Shown: in pieces, positions 1 through 7,965 of the stretch
Layout: each line of letters opens with the position of its first letter
Numbering within the stretch: the first letter of the stretch is position 1
From: an uncultured Clostridium sp.
Lineage (GTDB): Bacteria; Bacillota; Clostridia; TANB77; CAG-508
Length of the DNA: 25,245 nt
Assembly (NCBI GenBank): GCA_902462295.1
Contig: CABQAZ010000022.1
Location: 1-25,245 of the forward strand
Reading direction: 5' to 3'
Notes under the pieces: generated by a model
Told to the model about the DNA's origin: nothing
The model's database searches: none
What the model saw: only the letters and a program-made list of their open reading frames with translations
Program-made: the position numbers and the translations under genes

Positions 1-10
1 CTATAATTAA

Positions 11-19
11 TGGTATAAT
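11..19 (+). promoter_or_regulatory. Extended -10 promoter element for the GNAT-DUF402 gene
   Basis: TGGTATAAT (TGn followed by a consensus TATAAT) lies 20 nt before the ATG at 39, and a TAGGAG ribosome site follows. Any -35 box would fall outside the window. The match is good, but such motifs also arise by chance in DNA this AT-rich. Confidence 0.45.
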
Positions 20-38
20 ATATGTAGGAGTTGATAGT

Positions 39-1118
39 ATGCTTTATTTAAAGAAAATAAATTTTGAAGATGTTGAGGAAGAATATAAAGCAATAAAGTC
101 CATGCCAGCACAAGAAAATGGATTTGAAAATAAATATCATGATGTTACAAAAGAAGAATTTATAGATGAAGTAATTCCTAAACTGTTAAAAAATTCTGAA
201 GGATTAGATTTACCTGATGGATATGTCCCAGATACGTACTTCTTTTTGTGGGATGATGATAAGATAGTCGGATTATTCAAAATAAGACATTATTTAAATG
301 ATTTTTTAAGAAAAGGTGCAGGACATATAGGATATGGAATATTACCTGAATATAGAGGAAAAGGTTATGCTAAAAAAGGATTAGTTTTAGCAATTGAAAA
401 ATGTAAAGAAATTATTAAAGAAAACGAAATATATTTATCTGTTCATAAAGATAATCCCGCTTCGTTAAGAGTACAATTAGGGTGTGGAGCTTTTATAGTT
501 GGAGAAACTGAAGAAGAATATTTAACTAGAATAAAATTGAAGTATAATAATATTACTTTTGGCTTTAGGGACTTAAGAAGAGATGATTGGAAAAGAATTA
601 CTGAAAAAGAAGTAATAGTTGAAGATGAAAAAAATGATTTTTTTGAAGGAAAAGTATGTTTTTTAGATATGCAAAAAGTTGAATCTCCTTTATCAGTAGA
701 TTCATCAGTTGGTAAAGTTACTATAGCAGATAATAACTATAAGAATTTGATATTCGCCCCTAAAGGAAAAAATTGGTGGCTAACTGTTATGTTTGATGAT
801 CAAGATAATTTGATAGAAAGTTATTTTGATATAACTAGAACTAATGATTTTAGTAATCCAGAAAATCCATATTTTGTTGATATGAAATTAGATGTTTGTA
901 TACCTAATGGACATGAACCAGCAATAATGGATGAAGATGAATTAAAAGAAGTATATGAACACGGTTTGATTACAAAAGAAGATTATGAAAATGCATATAA
1001 TATAGCGAACAAAATTATAAGCACATATAATTCACACAAAGAAGATTATTATGAATTTATATATAATTTATATAATAAATATAGAAATAAAGAATTAGGA
1101 AATATTAAAAGTAAGTAA
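39..1118 (+). CDS. GNAT acetyltransferase fused to a DUF402 domain
   Basis: This is a 359-residue two-domain protein. Residues about 1-170 form a GNAT N-acetyltransferase, with the acetyl-CoA pyrophosphate loop visible as PEYRGKGYAKKG from about residue 103. Such enzymes transfer an acetyl group from acetyl-CoA to an amine; the substrate cannot be read from the sequence. Residues about 190-335 resemble DUF402 (the FomD/nucleoside-diphosphatase-like barrel): a WWLTVMFDDQ strand near 246, then YFDITR and a YFVDMKLDVCIPNG segment with acidic residues that bind metal in the family, and a C-terminal helical tail. The start at 39 follows TAGGAG. The gene stands alone at the edge of a decayed region. 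The fusion looks intact and suggests modification plus phosphate-ester hydrolysis of one small molecule, possibly a resistance function, but that is inference. Confidence 0.75.
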   Translation: MLYLKKINFEDVEEEYKAIKSMPAQENGFENKYHDVTKEEFIDEVIPKLLKNSEGLDLPDGYVPDTYFFLWDDDKIVGLFKIRHYLNDFLRKGAGHIGYGILPEYRGKGYAKKGLVLAIEKCKEIIKENEIYLSVHKDNPASLRVQLGCGAFIVGETEEEYLTRIKLKYNNITFGFRDLRRDDWKRITEKEVIVEDEKNDFFEGKVCFLDMQKVESPLSVDSSVGKVTIADNNYKNLIFAPKGKNWWLTVMFDDQDNLIESYFDITRTNDFSNPENPYFVDMKLDVCIPNGHEPAIMDEDELKEVYEHGLITKEDYENAYNIANKIISTYNSHKEDYYEFIYNLYNKYRNKELGNIKSK

Positions 1119-1193
1119 TATTTAAAAGTATTGACAGTAATTGTTAATGCTTTTTTTGATGTAAAATGTTTTTAGAAAGAGGAGGAATAAGAT

Positions 1194-1724
1194 ATGATAA
1201 ACATACGTAAAAGAAATAATCTGTATGAATATAGATTTGAAGTAGGAAAGGTTAATGGTAAAAGAAAACAAATATCAAAATCTGGTTTTAAAACAAAAAG
1301 AGATGCATATATAGCAGGACAAAGAGCATATGAAGAATTTATTAATGGAGAAAATACAAAAGAGTGTAATATGTTATATTCTGAATATTTAGATTACTGG
1401 ATGAGGGAGTATTTTGAAATAAATTATAAATATTCTACAGCAAAAAGATATAAAGAATCTTTTGGTAATATTAAAAGAGAGCTAGGTAATTATAAACTAT
1501 CTGCAATTACTTCATTTTGTTTAAATAAAGCATTATTAAGATTGTATCAAACTTCTACTACAAAAGAAGCATTAAGAAACTATCAAAAAGTAATTAAAAG
1601 TTCATTAAGAGACGCTACTTATTATTTTGGATTTATTAAATATAATCCAGCAGCAGATTTACAGATACCTAGAGTATTATCGTTCGAATTAAAAAAAACA
1701 ATGTCTGAAAATAAAGGAATGTAG
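1194..1724 (+). pseudogene. Truncated tyrosine integrase (arm and core-binding domains only)
   Basis: The 176 residues match the front of Tn916/phage-type tyrosine recombinases. An arm-binding three-strand domain covers residues 1-60 (NIRKRNNLYEYRFEVGKVNGKRK, interrupted here by no gap, is its first strand pair; key residues Y11, Y13, F15), followed by a SAM-like core-binding domain at about 60-155 (YLDYWMREYFE, then NYKYSTAKRY). The catalytic domain with its R-H-R-Y residues is entirely missing, so the protein cannot recombine DNA; full members are about 370-400 residues. The start at 1194 has a strong GAGGAGGAA ribosome site. A second, shorter remnant of the same family follows at 1789. The intact start and domain could still make a DNA-binding fragment, but a dead relic is more likely. 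Confidence 0.75.
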
Positions 1725-1788
1725 ACATAGAATATATGTTGACATTTCTTTTTTTCTGTGTAAAAATATAGAGGAATGGAGGTAAAAA

Positions 1789-1932
1789 ATGGTAAATATT
1801 AGAAAACGTGGTAAAGTATATCAATATCAATTTGAAATAGCAAAAGTAGATGAAAAACGAAAATACATTAGCAAATAAGAATACAAAACAAAACTAAAAA
1901 TAGAAATAAAAAAAATATGGCGTAAAATATAA
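1789..1932 (+). pseudogene. Second integrase remnant (arm-binding domain, broken by stops)
   Basis: An ATG at 1789 behind ATGGAGGT opens 29 codons (MVNIRKRGKVYQYQFEIAK and on) that align with the start of the gene at 1194. TAA occurs at 1876. The same frame then continues with EYKTK-like sequence, matching the FKTKRDA region of the first copy, until another TAA at 1930. It is a diverged paralog, not a recent duplication. Nothing recognisable is left between 1933 and the next gene at 2061 apart from short frames. Confidence 0.6.
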
Positions 1933-2060
1933 GAAATATGAATTAGAAACTATTAAAAATGAGATTATGAATTTTGAAAAAATTATATAAAAAGATTGAA
2001 TCTTTAATATAGATATGGTGCAACACAAATGTTCGCAAATACATTCTAGGAGGTGCATAT

Positions 2061-3086
2061 ATGGATAACAAATTAATAAATAATGAAAATGAAATTAATG
2101 ATATATTTGATAATATTAAAGAATTAGTAATTAGCAGTAGAAATAGAGTTTACACTACTGTTAATACAGAAATGCTTAATTTATATTGGAATATAGGAAA
2201 AGCAATTATGGAAATACAACAAGGTGACGAAAGAGCTTCATATGGTGAAACTATACTTGAAAAACTATCACAGAAATTAACAACTGAATTTGGAAAAGGT
2301 TTTTCAAAAAGAAATTTAGAAAGAATGAGAAAATTTTATATTTATTTCCCAATTGCGACAACAGTGTCGACGCAATTGAGTTGGTCACATTATCTTGAAT
2401 TATTAAAAGTAGATGAAGAATCAAAGAGAAAATTTTATATGAAAGAAACTATAAATTCAAGATGGAGTGTTCGTGAACTTCAAAGACAAATAGGTTCATT
2501 GTTATATGAAAGATTATTATTATCATCAAATAAAGATAAAGTATTGGAATTAGAAGAAAAAGGGCATGAATTAAAGGAAAGTAAAGACTTGGTAAAAGAT
2601 CCATTCGTTCTTGAGTTCCTTGATATTAAAGAAAATACAGATTATTTAGAATCTGATTTAGAAAAGAATATATTAGAACATTTGAAAGAGTTTCTATTAG
2701 AACTAGGAAAAGGATTTATGTTTGTAGGTTCGCAAGTAAGATTAACATTAGAAGAAGATCACTTTTATCCAGATTTAGTTTTCTATAATAGACTTTTAAA
2801 ATGTTTTGTTATTATAGATTTAAAAATTGGGAAGGTAACACATCAAGATATTGGTCAAATGCAAATGTATGTTAATTATTATGATAGAGAGATAAAAAGT
2901 GACGATGAAAATCCTACTGTTGGCATACTCCTATCTACATTAAAGAATAAAACAGTAGTAAAATATACATTACCAGAAGATAATAAAAATATTTTTTCTT
3001 CTAGTTACAAATTACATTTGCCAACAGAACAGGAATTAATCGACGCTATTGAGGAAGAAAAGAAAAATTTAGAATTAAATGAATAA
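2061..3086 (+). CDS. YhcG/DUF1016-family PD-(D/E)XK nuclease
   Basis: The 341-residue protein has the usual two-part layout of this family. An N-terminal helical DNA-recognition domain spans about 10-170 (TVNTEMLNLYWNIGKAI, then GKGFSKRNLERMRKFY and W-S-RELQRQI). A C-terminal nuclease domain spans about 185-330. The nuclease core is visible as PD at 237-238 (YPDLVFYN) followed by IDLKIGK, with D253 and K255. In many relatives the DLK position is ELK, so an acidic residue is kept. QMQMYVNYYD and GILL strands follow. Length and start are normal, and AGGAGGTG lies 5 nt before the ATG. Family members occur as solitary nucleases near mobile or restriction-type genes. Here it sits among broken mobile genes but is itself intact. 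Its biological role is not established by the sequence. Confidence 0.85.
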   Translation: MDNKLINNENEINDIFDNIKELVISSRNRVYTTVNTEMLNLYWNIGKAIMEIQQGDERASYGETILEKLSQKLTTEFGKGFSKRNLERMRKFYIYFPIATTVSTQLSWSHYLELLKVDEESKRKFYMKETINSRWSVRELQRQIGSLLYERLLLSSNKDKVLELEEKGHELKESKDLVKDPFVLEFLDIKENTDYLESDLEKNILEHLKEFLLELGKGFMFVGSQVRLTLEEDHFYPDLVFYNRLLKCFVIIDLKIGKVTHQDIGQMQMYVNYYDREIKSDDENPTVGILLSTLKNKTVVKYTLPEDNKNIFSSSYKLHLPTEQELIDAIEEEKKNLELNE

Positions 3087-3104
3087 TAGATGGAGAACTA
3101 ATAT

Positions 3105-3960
3105 ATGATAAAATTTATATGTATAGAGATTTTGACTATTGTTTTAGTGAGTCTCATATGTTTTTATATTAATATAAAAGATAAGAAAATAAAAAAATGT
3201 AAACTTGAGAAATTATCATTATTGATATATTCACTGGTTTTAGGAGTACTATGGATAATTTTATTAAATACTAGTATATATTTTTTTAAATACAATAAAT
3301 TGAAATTTATTGTGTTTGGAGTATTGGGTTTAATTCTGCTTTTTATATTGAATGAGATATTAAAAAGAATTAAATTAAAATATTTATACAGAAATAAAGA
3401 ATATAATATTAATATAATAATTGTGATAGAAATTTTAGTGCTAAAAATATATCCGACATTTAAAAGAATAAAAAGAGCTTTTTTTAGAATATCGAAAGAG
3501 CTAATGTCATTAATTCCTGTTATAATAATAGAAATGTTGTTTATATATTGTTTTTCACTTTTTACATCTATAAAAGATAAAGAATGGGATATTTTTGAAC
3601 TAGTTTTAACTACAATAATAATAACTGCATATATAAACATATATAATTCTGAAAGAGAAAGAAGAAATAACAGAAACCTTTGTAAATAATTTAAAAGAAA
3701 ATAGAAATGAACTAATATTTATAAAAGAAAATAATAATAATGAAGATTATCTATACCATAATTGTATATATACAGCTAATAATATAAAAAGAAATATATT
3801 ATTAGCAGATATATATAAAATTGGAGATACTATTCTTATAATGTTACCAGATTTGATATACTATTGCTCGCATATTTTAAAATTAATTAATTCTATTTGG
3901 GATGAAGATGATGTATATACTGAAAGAATAAATTCTATTTTAGAAGAATTGAAATTTTAA
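3105..3960 (+). pseudogene. Multi-pass membrane protein gene, apparently frameshifted
   Basis: The first frame (3105-3689, 194 residues) encodes at least four hydrophobic segments: about residues 5-24, 38-58, 67-87 and 132-155, with another near 165-178. It ends in a charged ERERRNNRN tail. From 3661 a second frame, one base on, runs open to the TAA at 3958-3960 (99 codons, beginning EEITETFVNNLKENRNEL). It reads like a soluble tail, with tryptophan, acidic and helical stretches. The switch falls in an A/G-rich run (about 3650-3672), a typical place for an indel. The simplest reading is a membrane protein of about 285 residues with a C-terminal cytoplasmic domain, broken by one frameshift. 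I do not recognise the family. The alternative is a real 194-residue protein followed by noise. Confidence 0.5.
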
Positions 3961-4074
3961 CTAATAAATATAATTATAAGATATACTTATTGGAGATAAT
4001 TTGACTGTAATTTAGTGCAATGTTTAAATAAATGTGTTAATATTATATTATAGTAAAATGAAATATTGCAAACA

Positions 4075-4200
4075 ATGTTCACAAATTGTTCGCAGGAGAT
4101 AAATACTGATAATAAAATAAATACTATATATACGGATAATACTAAAATGGACAGAACTTGTGGTTCGGGAAAAAAATATAAGAATTGTTGTGGGAAGTAG
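4075..4200 (+). pseudogene. Fragment ending in an SEC-C zinc motif
   Basis: A 41-codon frame ends with the signature CGSGKKYKNCCGK, the zinc-binding SEC-C motif found at the C terminus of SecA and of many accessory proteins. The usual upstream half (N-x-P-C-P-C) is replaced by MDRT before the CGSG, so one or two metal ligands are lost. Only the tail of some larger gene remains, and no ribosome site supports the ATG at 4075. The rest of 3961-4359 shows no further gene I can support. Confidence 0.5.
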
Positions 4201-4359
4201 CATAAAATAACGGAAAACTAATAATTATAAAAATTATAAATTGGTTCGAGTTTTATAACTTGTCCACAAAATATTAAAAATATGTAGTAAAATAAAGGTG
4301 TGAACAATGATTATATTTGTTGACATCTTTTAAACTCTAATAGAAATGGAGGCAAAATA

Positions 4360-4539
4360 ATGGAAAAAAACAACAATAATATTGTAATTTATCAAACTGA
4401 TGATGGGATGACAAAAATAGATGTTAAATTATAAAATGAAACAGTATGGTTATCTAAACAACAAATGGCTGAACTTTTCTCTACCTCAAGAATTAACATA
4501 ATTGAACATATAAATAATATATATGAATATGAGATTTGA
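4360..4539 (+). pseudogene. RhuM-like protein remnant with internal stop
   Basis: An ATG at 4360 behind TGGAGG starts a frame reading IVIYQTDDGMTKIDVKL, a TAA at codon 25, then NETVWLSKQQMAELFSTSR and a helix reading EHINNIYEYEI before TGA. This is the N-terminal DNA-binding region of RhuM/virulence-associated proteins, whose consensus has an E-x-T-V-W-L-(S/T)-Q-x-Q-(M/I)-A-x-LF pattern. The full protein is more than 300 residues; the remainder is gone. The sequence just upstream (TTGTTGACATC near 4318) resembles that upstream of the integrase remnant at 1789. Confidence 0.65.
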
Positions 4540-4572
4540 AAAGTGAAATTATGAGAAAGGAAAAATATAAAA

Positions 4573-4989
4573 ATGATAGAAATAAAATTAATAAATGATG
4601 TAGCCGACGAAATCTATAAAATGATAGATGAAGAATTTAATAAATTTGCTGAAAAAAATAATGTGAAATGTAATTATACACCATTTACTTTTGTTGCCAA
4701 AGAAGATAATGAAATTATTGGAATAATAACAGGACATTCATATTATAAAGAAGTACATATAGCAGATCTTATTGTATTAGAAGAGTGTAGAGGGAAAAAA
4801 ATAGGTAGTCAGCTTGTGAGAGCTGTAGAGGAATATTATAAGGGGAAAGAATATAAGAATATAAATCTAACAACATATGAGTTTCAAGCACCTAAATTTT
4901 ACGAGAAATGTGGTTTTGAGGTTGAATTTATAAGAAAAGATAGAGAAAATCCAAAATTATCAAAATATTTTATGGTTAAATATATTTAA
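4573..4989 (+). CDS. GNAT-family N-acetyltransferase (138 residues)
   Basis: This is a compact single-domain GNAT enzyme that uses acetyl-CoA to acetylate an unidentified amine. Strand beta-4 (HIADLIVLEE) leads into the cofactor loop CRGKKIGSQL at about residues 76-85. The C-terminal substrate region includes FYEKCGFE, the usual Tyr-containing motif just before the last strands. The length is typical. A GAAAGGA ribosome site lies about 11 nt before the ATG, somewhat far. It follows a pseudogene and precedes a 213-nt gap holding a short hairpin (5070-5091) and one copy of a direct repeat. It is probably transcribed alone. Confidence 0.8.
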   Translation: MIEIKLINDVADEIYKMIDEEFNKFAEKNNVKCNYTPFTFVAKEDNEIIGIITGHSYYKEVHIADLIVLEECRGKKIGSQLVRAVEEYYKGKEYKNINLTTYEFQAPKFYEKCGFEVEFIRKDRENPKLSKYFMVKYI

Positions 4990-5118
4990 AATTAATTAAA
5001 TAAGAAAAGATTGAATATTAATATGAGTTGTAAATATTAAAACCTGAAATGATAAGTACTATTATTATATAAGCTTTAAAATTTAGGCTTAAGGAGTTTA
5101 CATTTTACCATTTTACCC

Positions 5119-5170
5119 CAATATAAAATATTTAAATTTTAAATGCAAAAAAAGAAATTTAGTGATATAA
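5119..5170. repeat. 52-bp direct repeat, left copy
   Basis: The sequence from 5119 to 5170 recurs at 6363-6413 with three differences: one A/T change, one A/G change and one A fewer in an A run. The two copies bracket the GNAT gene at 5203 and the zinc-ribbon gene at 5711. The left copy ends in GTGATATAAT, which could serve as the -10 region for the downstream pair. Confidence 0.7.
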
Positions 5171-5202
5171 TAAAATAAATAATATAATACAAGGAGAAAT
5201 GG

Positions 5203-5688
5203 ATGAAGATAATTGAATATGAAGATAAATATTTAGAAGATGTTAGAGCACTATTAGTAGAACTTGAGGAATATCTTGTATTGATTGATAAAGATTGCTT
5301 AGAACAAGTTCATCCTGAATATATGGAAAAAAAGGCAATTTTAGATTTAAAAGAAGTTAATAGTAATAATGGTAAATGTTATTTAGCAGTAAAAAATGAT
5401 AAGGTAGTAGGATTAATTATGGGGTGTATTCCATCATATAATGAATTTGATTATTTAGATTATAAATGTCCTAAAAGAGGTGAAATAACTGAATTAATAG
5501 TTGCAAATAAAACTAGAAGTAAAGGAATAGGACAATTACTTATTAATAAGATAGAAGAATATTTTAAAAGTGTAGGTTGTGAATATATAATTGTAGATGT
5601 ATTTGCATATAATGAAAATGCTATTAAATTTTATGATAAAAATGGATATCATCCTAGGATGTATATAGATATAAAAAAATTAAAATAA
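5203..5688 (+). CDS. GNAT-family N-acetyltransferase (161 residues)
   Basis: This is a complete GNAT domain, independent of the two acetyltransferases upstream. Its cofactor-binding segment reads TELIVANKTRSKGIGQLLI, with the R-S-K-G-I-G loop near residues 105-112. The final motif NENAIKFYDKNGY is the classic GNAT C-terminal signature, in which the Tyr protonates coenzyme A in characterised members. AAGGAG lies 7 nt before the ATG. The next gene starts 22 nt after its stop and has its own GGAGGA site, so the two are likely co-transcribed. The substrate is unknown. Both genes sit inside the 52-bp repeat pair and may have arrived together. Confidence 0.85.
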   Translation: MKIIEYEDKYLEDVRALLVELEEYLVLIDKDCLEQVHPEYMEKKAILDLKEVNSNNGKCYLAVKNDKVVGLIMGCIPSYNEFDYLDYKCPKRGEITELIVANKTRSKGIGQLLINKIEEYFKSVGCEYIIVDVFAYNENAIKFYDKNGYHPRMYIDIKKLK

Positions 5689-5710
5689 AAAATGTTAGGA
5701 GGAATAAAAA

Positions 5711-6346
5711 ATGAAAGTAAAAAAAACATTATATAAATGTGGAGTATGTGGTGTTGAAAATGAATATTTAGTTTATATGTCAAACTTTATAAATGGATAC
5801 TCGGATTTTGATATGAAACCAGTTGGAAGTATGATGAGTATAGGAGCAAATATTATGGAATGTCCAAATTGTCATTATGCAAATTATAGGATATATAATA
5901 CAATAGAATCAAGATTAGCAAATAATCTTGAATTGTGGAATAAATCAAAAGATTTTCAAGAAATTATAAAGAATTATTCTGGCTCATTAAGAAAGATTTT
6001 ATTAGTTGCAAAACAATATGAGAATAATGCTGATTATTTTAATGCATATAAATCATATATAATGGCTTCATGGGTTGTCGATGATAAAAAGGCATCTGAT
6101 TTTAGAGTTAAAGCATGTCAATTATTTACTGATAAAATCCTACCTAATTATACTAATAATTTATTGCAAATTGCTGATATATTACGAATGGAAGAGGAGT
6201 TTAAGAAATCAACCAAAATAGTCGATTCTGTGAAAGGATTGGTAGATGAAAAAGATAAAAAACTTTTAAAAATAATTAAGAAAGAAACAGATTTTATAAA
6301 AAAGAATGACTCAAAAAGGCATAATTTAGGTGAAATATTTAAATAA
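5711..6346 (+). CDS. DUF2225-like zinc-ribbon protein
   Basis: The 211-residue protein begins with a split zinc-binding module: CGVCG at about residues 10-14 and CPNCHYAN at about 51-58. It is followed by an all-helical region resembling tetratricopeptide-type repeats (residues about 75-180, with repeated A-x-x-Y and YFNAYKSYIMASW). This arrangement matches the DUF2225 family, whose function is not established. The C terminus is Lys-rich. There is no signal peptide or membrane segment, so it should be cytoplasmic. It follows the GNAT gene after 22 nt with its own GGAGGA. A role in binding or scaffolding protein or RNA is only a guess. Confidence 0.65.
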   Translation: MKVKKTLYKCGVCGVENEYLVYMSNFINGYSDFDMKPVGSMMSIGANIMECPNCHYANYRIYNTIESRLANNLELWNKSKDFQEIIKNYSGSLRKILLVAKQYENNADYFNAYKSYIMASWVVDDKKASDFRVKACQLFTDKILPNYTNNLLQIADILRMEEEFKKSTKIVDSVKGLVDEKDKKLLKIIKKETDFIKKNDSKRHNLGEIFK

Positions 6347-6362
6347 AAATGGAAAATAATCT

Positions 6363-6413
6363 CAATATAAAATATTTAAATTTTTAATGCAAAAAAGAGA
6401 TTTAGTGATATAA
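6363..6413. repeat. 52-bp direct repeat, right copy (51 nt here)
   Basis: This is the near-identical partner of 5119-5170, placed 16 nt after the stop of the zinc-ribbon gene and just before the tetR terminator. In this copy GTGATATAAA replaces the promoter-like GTGATATAAT, so it would not be expected to act as a promoter. Confidence 0.7.
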
Positions 6414-6432
6414 ATTAAATTATAATAAAATT

Positions 6433-6458
6433 ATAACTACGTTTTTATACGTAGTTAT
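6433..6458 (-). terminator. Intrinsic terminator of the tetR gene
   Basis: A perfect 10-bp stem (ATAACTACGT at 6433-6442 with ACGTAGTTAT at 6449-6458) closes a 6-nt loop. On the minus strand it is followed by a T-rich stretch (ATTTTATTATAATTT). Its base overlaps the tetR stop codon. Confidence 0.75.
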
Positions 6459-7060
6459 GATTTTAGCATATTTACAATTATATTAATACAAATATTAGTC
6501 ATTGATTCGTAATTAAGCTCACTATGTTTATGATAAACAATTTCATGGCAGAGATTATCAATTAAACCAATAGCAATGTGAGATTTTTCCATTAAATTTT
6601 CACTATCAAAACCATTTTCAACTAATAAATCATAAATTTTTTCTGTCATTTCAATTTCTCTTTTATGAAAATAAAAGGCAACATCTTTATCAGAATGAGC
6701 CATTGCCATAATTTCTTCATGAGCAGACTGAGATAGTTTATGATTTTGAATAAAATTATCAATCATTTTTCTAACAATCATATTCAAATTATTTTTATCG
6801 AAATCTTTTAATGGTATATTAAGCATTGGGTAAAAAATATTGTCAGCAAATTTTTTTAATGCCTCAATAAAAATATCATGTTTATCTTTAAAATATTGAT
6901 ATACAATTCCTGTTGATACACCAGCATTTTTAGCAATTTCAGCAGTATTGGTGTTATAATATCCTTTTTCACAAATTAACTCAAAGCCTGATTCAATAAT
7001 CTTTTCTTTTTTTTCTATCGATCTTTTTTGTACAGGTTCTCTTATTTCATATTCATTCAT
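6455..7060 (-). CDS. TetR/AcrR-family transcriptional repressor
   Basis: This 201-residue protein has the standard TetR plan. An N-terminal helix-turn-helix spans about residues 15-62, with TAEIAKNAGVSTGIVYQYF as helices 2-4 and KDKHDIFIEAL as the start of the ligand domain. Residues about 70-195 form the all-helical ligand-binding and dimerisation domain. Such proteins bind a palindrome as dimers and release it when a small hydrophobic ligand binds. The start has a GGAGG site. A 15-bp palindrome sits directly on its -10 box, so autorepression is likely. No efflux gene lies beside it; the divergent gene is a histidine phosphatase. The ligand and other targets are unknown. Confidence 0.88.
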   Translation of the reverse strand: MNEYEIREPVQKRSIEKKEKIIESGFELICEKGYYNTNTAEIAKNAGVSTGIVYQYFKDKHDIFIEALKKFADNIFYPMLNIPLKDFDKNNLNMIVRKMIDNFIQNHKLSQSAHEEIMAMAHSDKDVAFYFHKREIEMTEKIYDLLVENGFDSENLMEKSHIAIGLIDNLCHEIVYHKHSELNYESMTNICINIIVNMLKS

Positions 7061-7085
7061 AAAAATTAATGCCTCCTAAATGTAA

Positions 7086-7118
7086 GAATATTATATATTC
7101 GAAAAAAAAGATTGTCAA
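7086..7118 (-). promoter_or_regulatory. tetR promoter with overlapping palindromic operator
   Basis: Read on the minus strand, TTGACA (7118-7113), a 17-nt spacer and TATAAT (7095-7090) form a full consensus promoter for tetR. The palindrome GAATAT-TAT-ATATTC (7086-7100) covers the -10 box, where a bound TetR dimer would block RNA polymerase. The operator assignment is inferred from position and symmetry. Confidence 0.7.
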
Positions 7119-7169
7119 GAATATGTTACAATTCCACTACAGTGAATTCTTTCAAGTTTTGAAAAAATT

Positions 7170-7198
7170 GAGACAAGTATAAAAAAATATGTTATAAT
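7170..7198 (+). promoter_or_regulatory. Promoter of the histidine phosphatase gene
   Basis: GAGACA (7170-7175), a 17-nt spacer and the extended -10 TGTTATAAT (7190-7198) precede the gene at 7277. The gene also has a GGGGGAG ribosome site. The -35 is a 4/6 match. Confidence 0.5.
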
Positions 7199-7276
7199 TT
7201 ACACATCTAAAAAACGTAGGTTAATAATTAATGGAAAATTATTAAAAGGAGAACAACATAAAAAGGGGGAGTTAAA

Positions 7277-7906
7277 ATGAATAATACAATAATATATTTA
7301 ATTAGACATGCTGAAACAATTGACGAAAATGGTATTAGAAATACAGATGAAAATTCTCAAATGATTAATGAAAAGGAAATATTATCAGTAGAGGGAGAAG
7401 AACAAGCAAAAAAATTAAGTGAAAATGACGAATTAAAGAATTTAGATATGATATGGTCTAGTAGCTATACTAGAGCTAAAGCAACAGCAAAATATATTGC
7501 TAATGTTAATAATTTACCCTTTAATTTAGACAGCAACTTAGGTGAGAGAAAGTTAGGAAATTTAAAGGAATTAGGAGAATTTATGAAAGATAAAAAAACA
7601 AGAGACCCTTCACAAGAGCAACTACTAGATAGAACATTTAGAACATCTGATGGAGAAAGTGCAGAACAAACTAGAAAAAGGATGAATAAATTTTTTGATA
7701 AAATACTTAAAGAATATGAGGGGAAAAAAATTGCAGTAATTAGTCATGGAGGTTCAATAAAGTTCTTTTTATTAAATTGGTGTACAGTAAATGAAAATGT
7801 TAAACTTGTCTATAACAAAAATAAAATATTAAATATAAAATCACCATGTTTGTTAAAACTAACTTTTAAGAAAAATGAATTGATTAATTTGGAGCAAATA
7901 GATTAA
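7277..7906 (+). CDS. Histidine phosphatase superfamily protein
   Basis: The 209-residue protein carries the phosphoglycerate-mutase-like signature LIRHAET near residue 8, where the His becomes phosphorylated during catalysis. It also has the downstream elements WSSSYTRAKATA (second Arg of the phosphate pocket), LGERKLG and VISHGGSIKFF, containing the second catalytic His. Family members are phosphatases or mutases acting on phosphosugars, nucleotides or phosphoproteins; the substrate here is not evident. It is cytoplasmic, with no signal peptide. The acidic insertion DRTFRTSDGESAEQTRKRM, with its conserved GES-x-x-x-x-x-R, is typical of the broad-specificity PhoE branch. A Nudix hydrolase gene follows 59 nt later in the same direction, so a small phosphate-metabolism operon is plausible. 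Confidence 0.88.
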   Translation: MNNTIIYLIRHAETIDENGIRNTDENSQMINEKEILSVEGEEQAKKLSENDELKNLDMIWSSSYTRAKATAKYIANVNNLPFNLDSNLGERKLGNLKELGEFMKDKKTRDPSQEQLLDRTFRTSDGESAEQTRKRMNKFFDKILKEYEGKKIAVISHGGSIKFFLLNWCTVNENVKLVYNKNKILNIKSPCLLKLTFKKNELINLEQID

Positions 7907-7965
7907 TTTAAAACAATGAATAGTTATAGTAAATAAACTATATATAATTAGAAAAGAGGAATAAT

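Noticed and set aside
3164..3640. 158-codon antisense frame opposite the membrane-protein gene
   Set aside because: It is hydrophobic and Ile-rich only because the sense gene is AT-rich. It has no ribosome site or recognisable domain.
4360..4539. TAA read as a sense codon in the RhuM-like frame
   Set aside because: All intact genes in the window use TAA as stop, and this frame soon ends in TGA, so decay is the simpler explanation.
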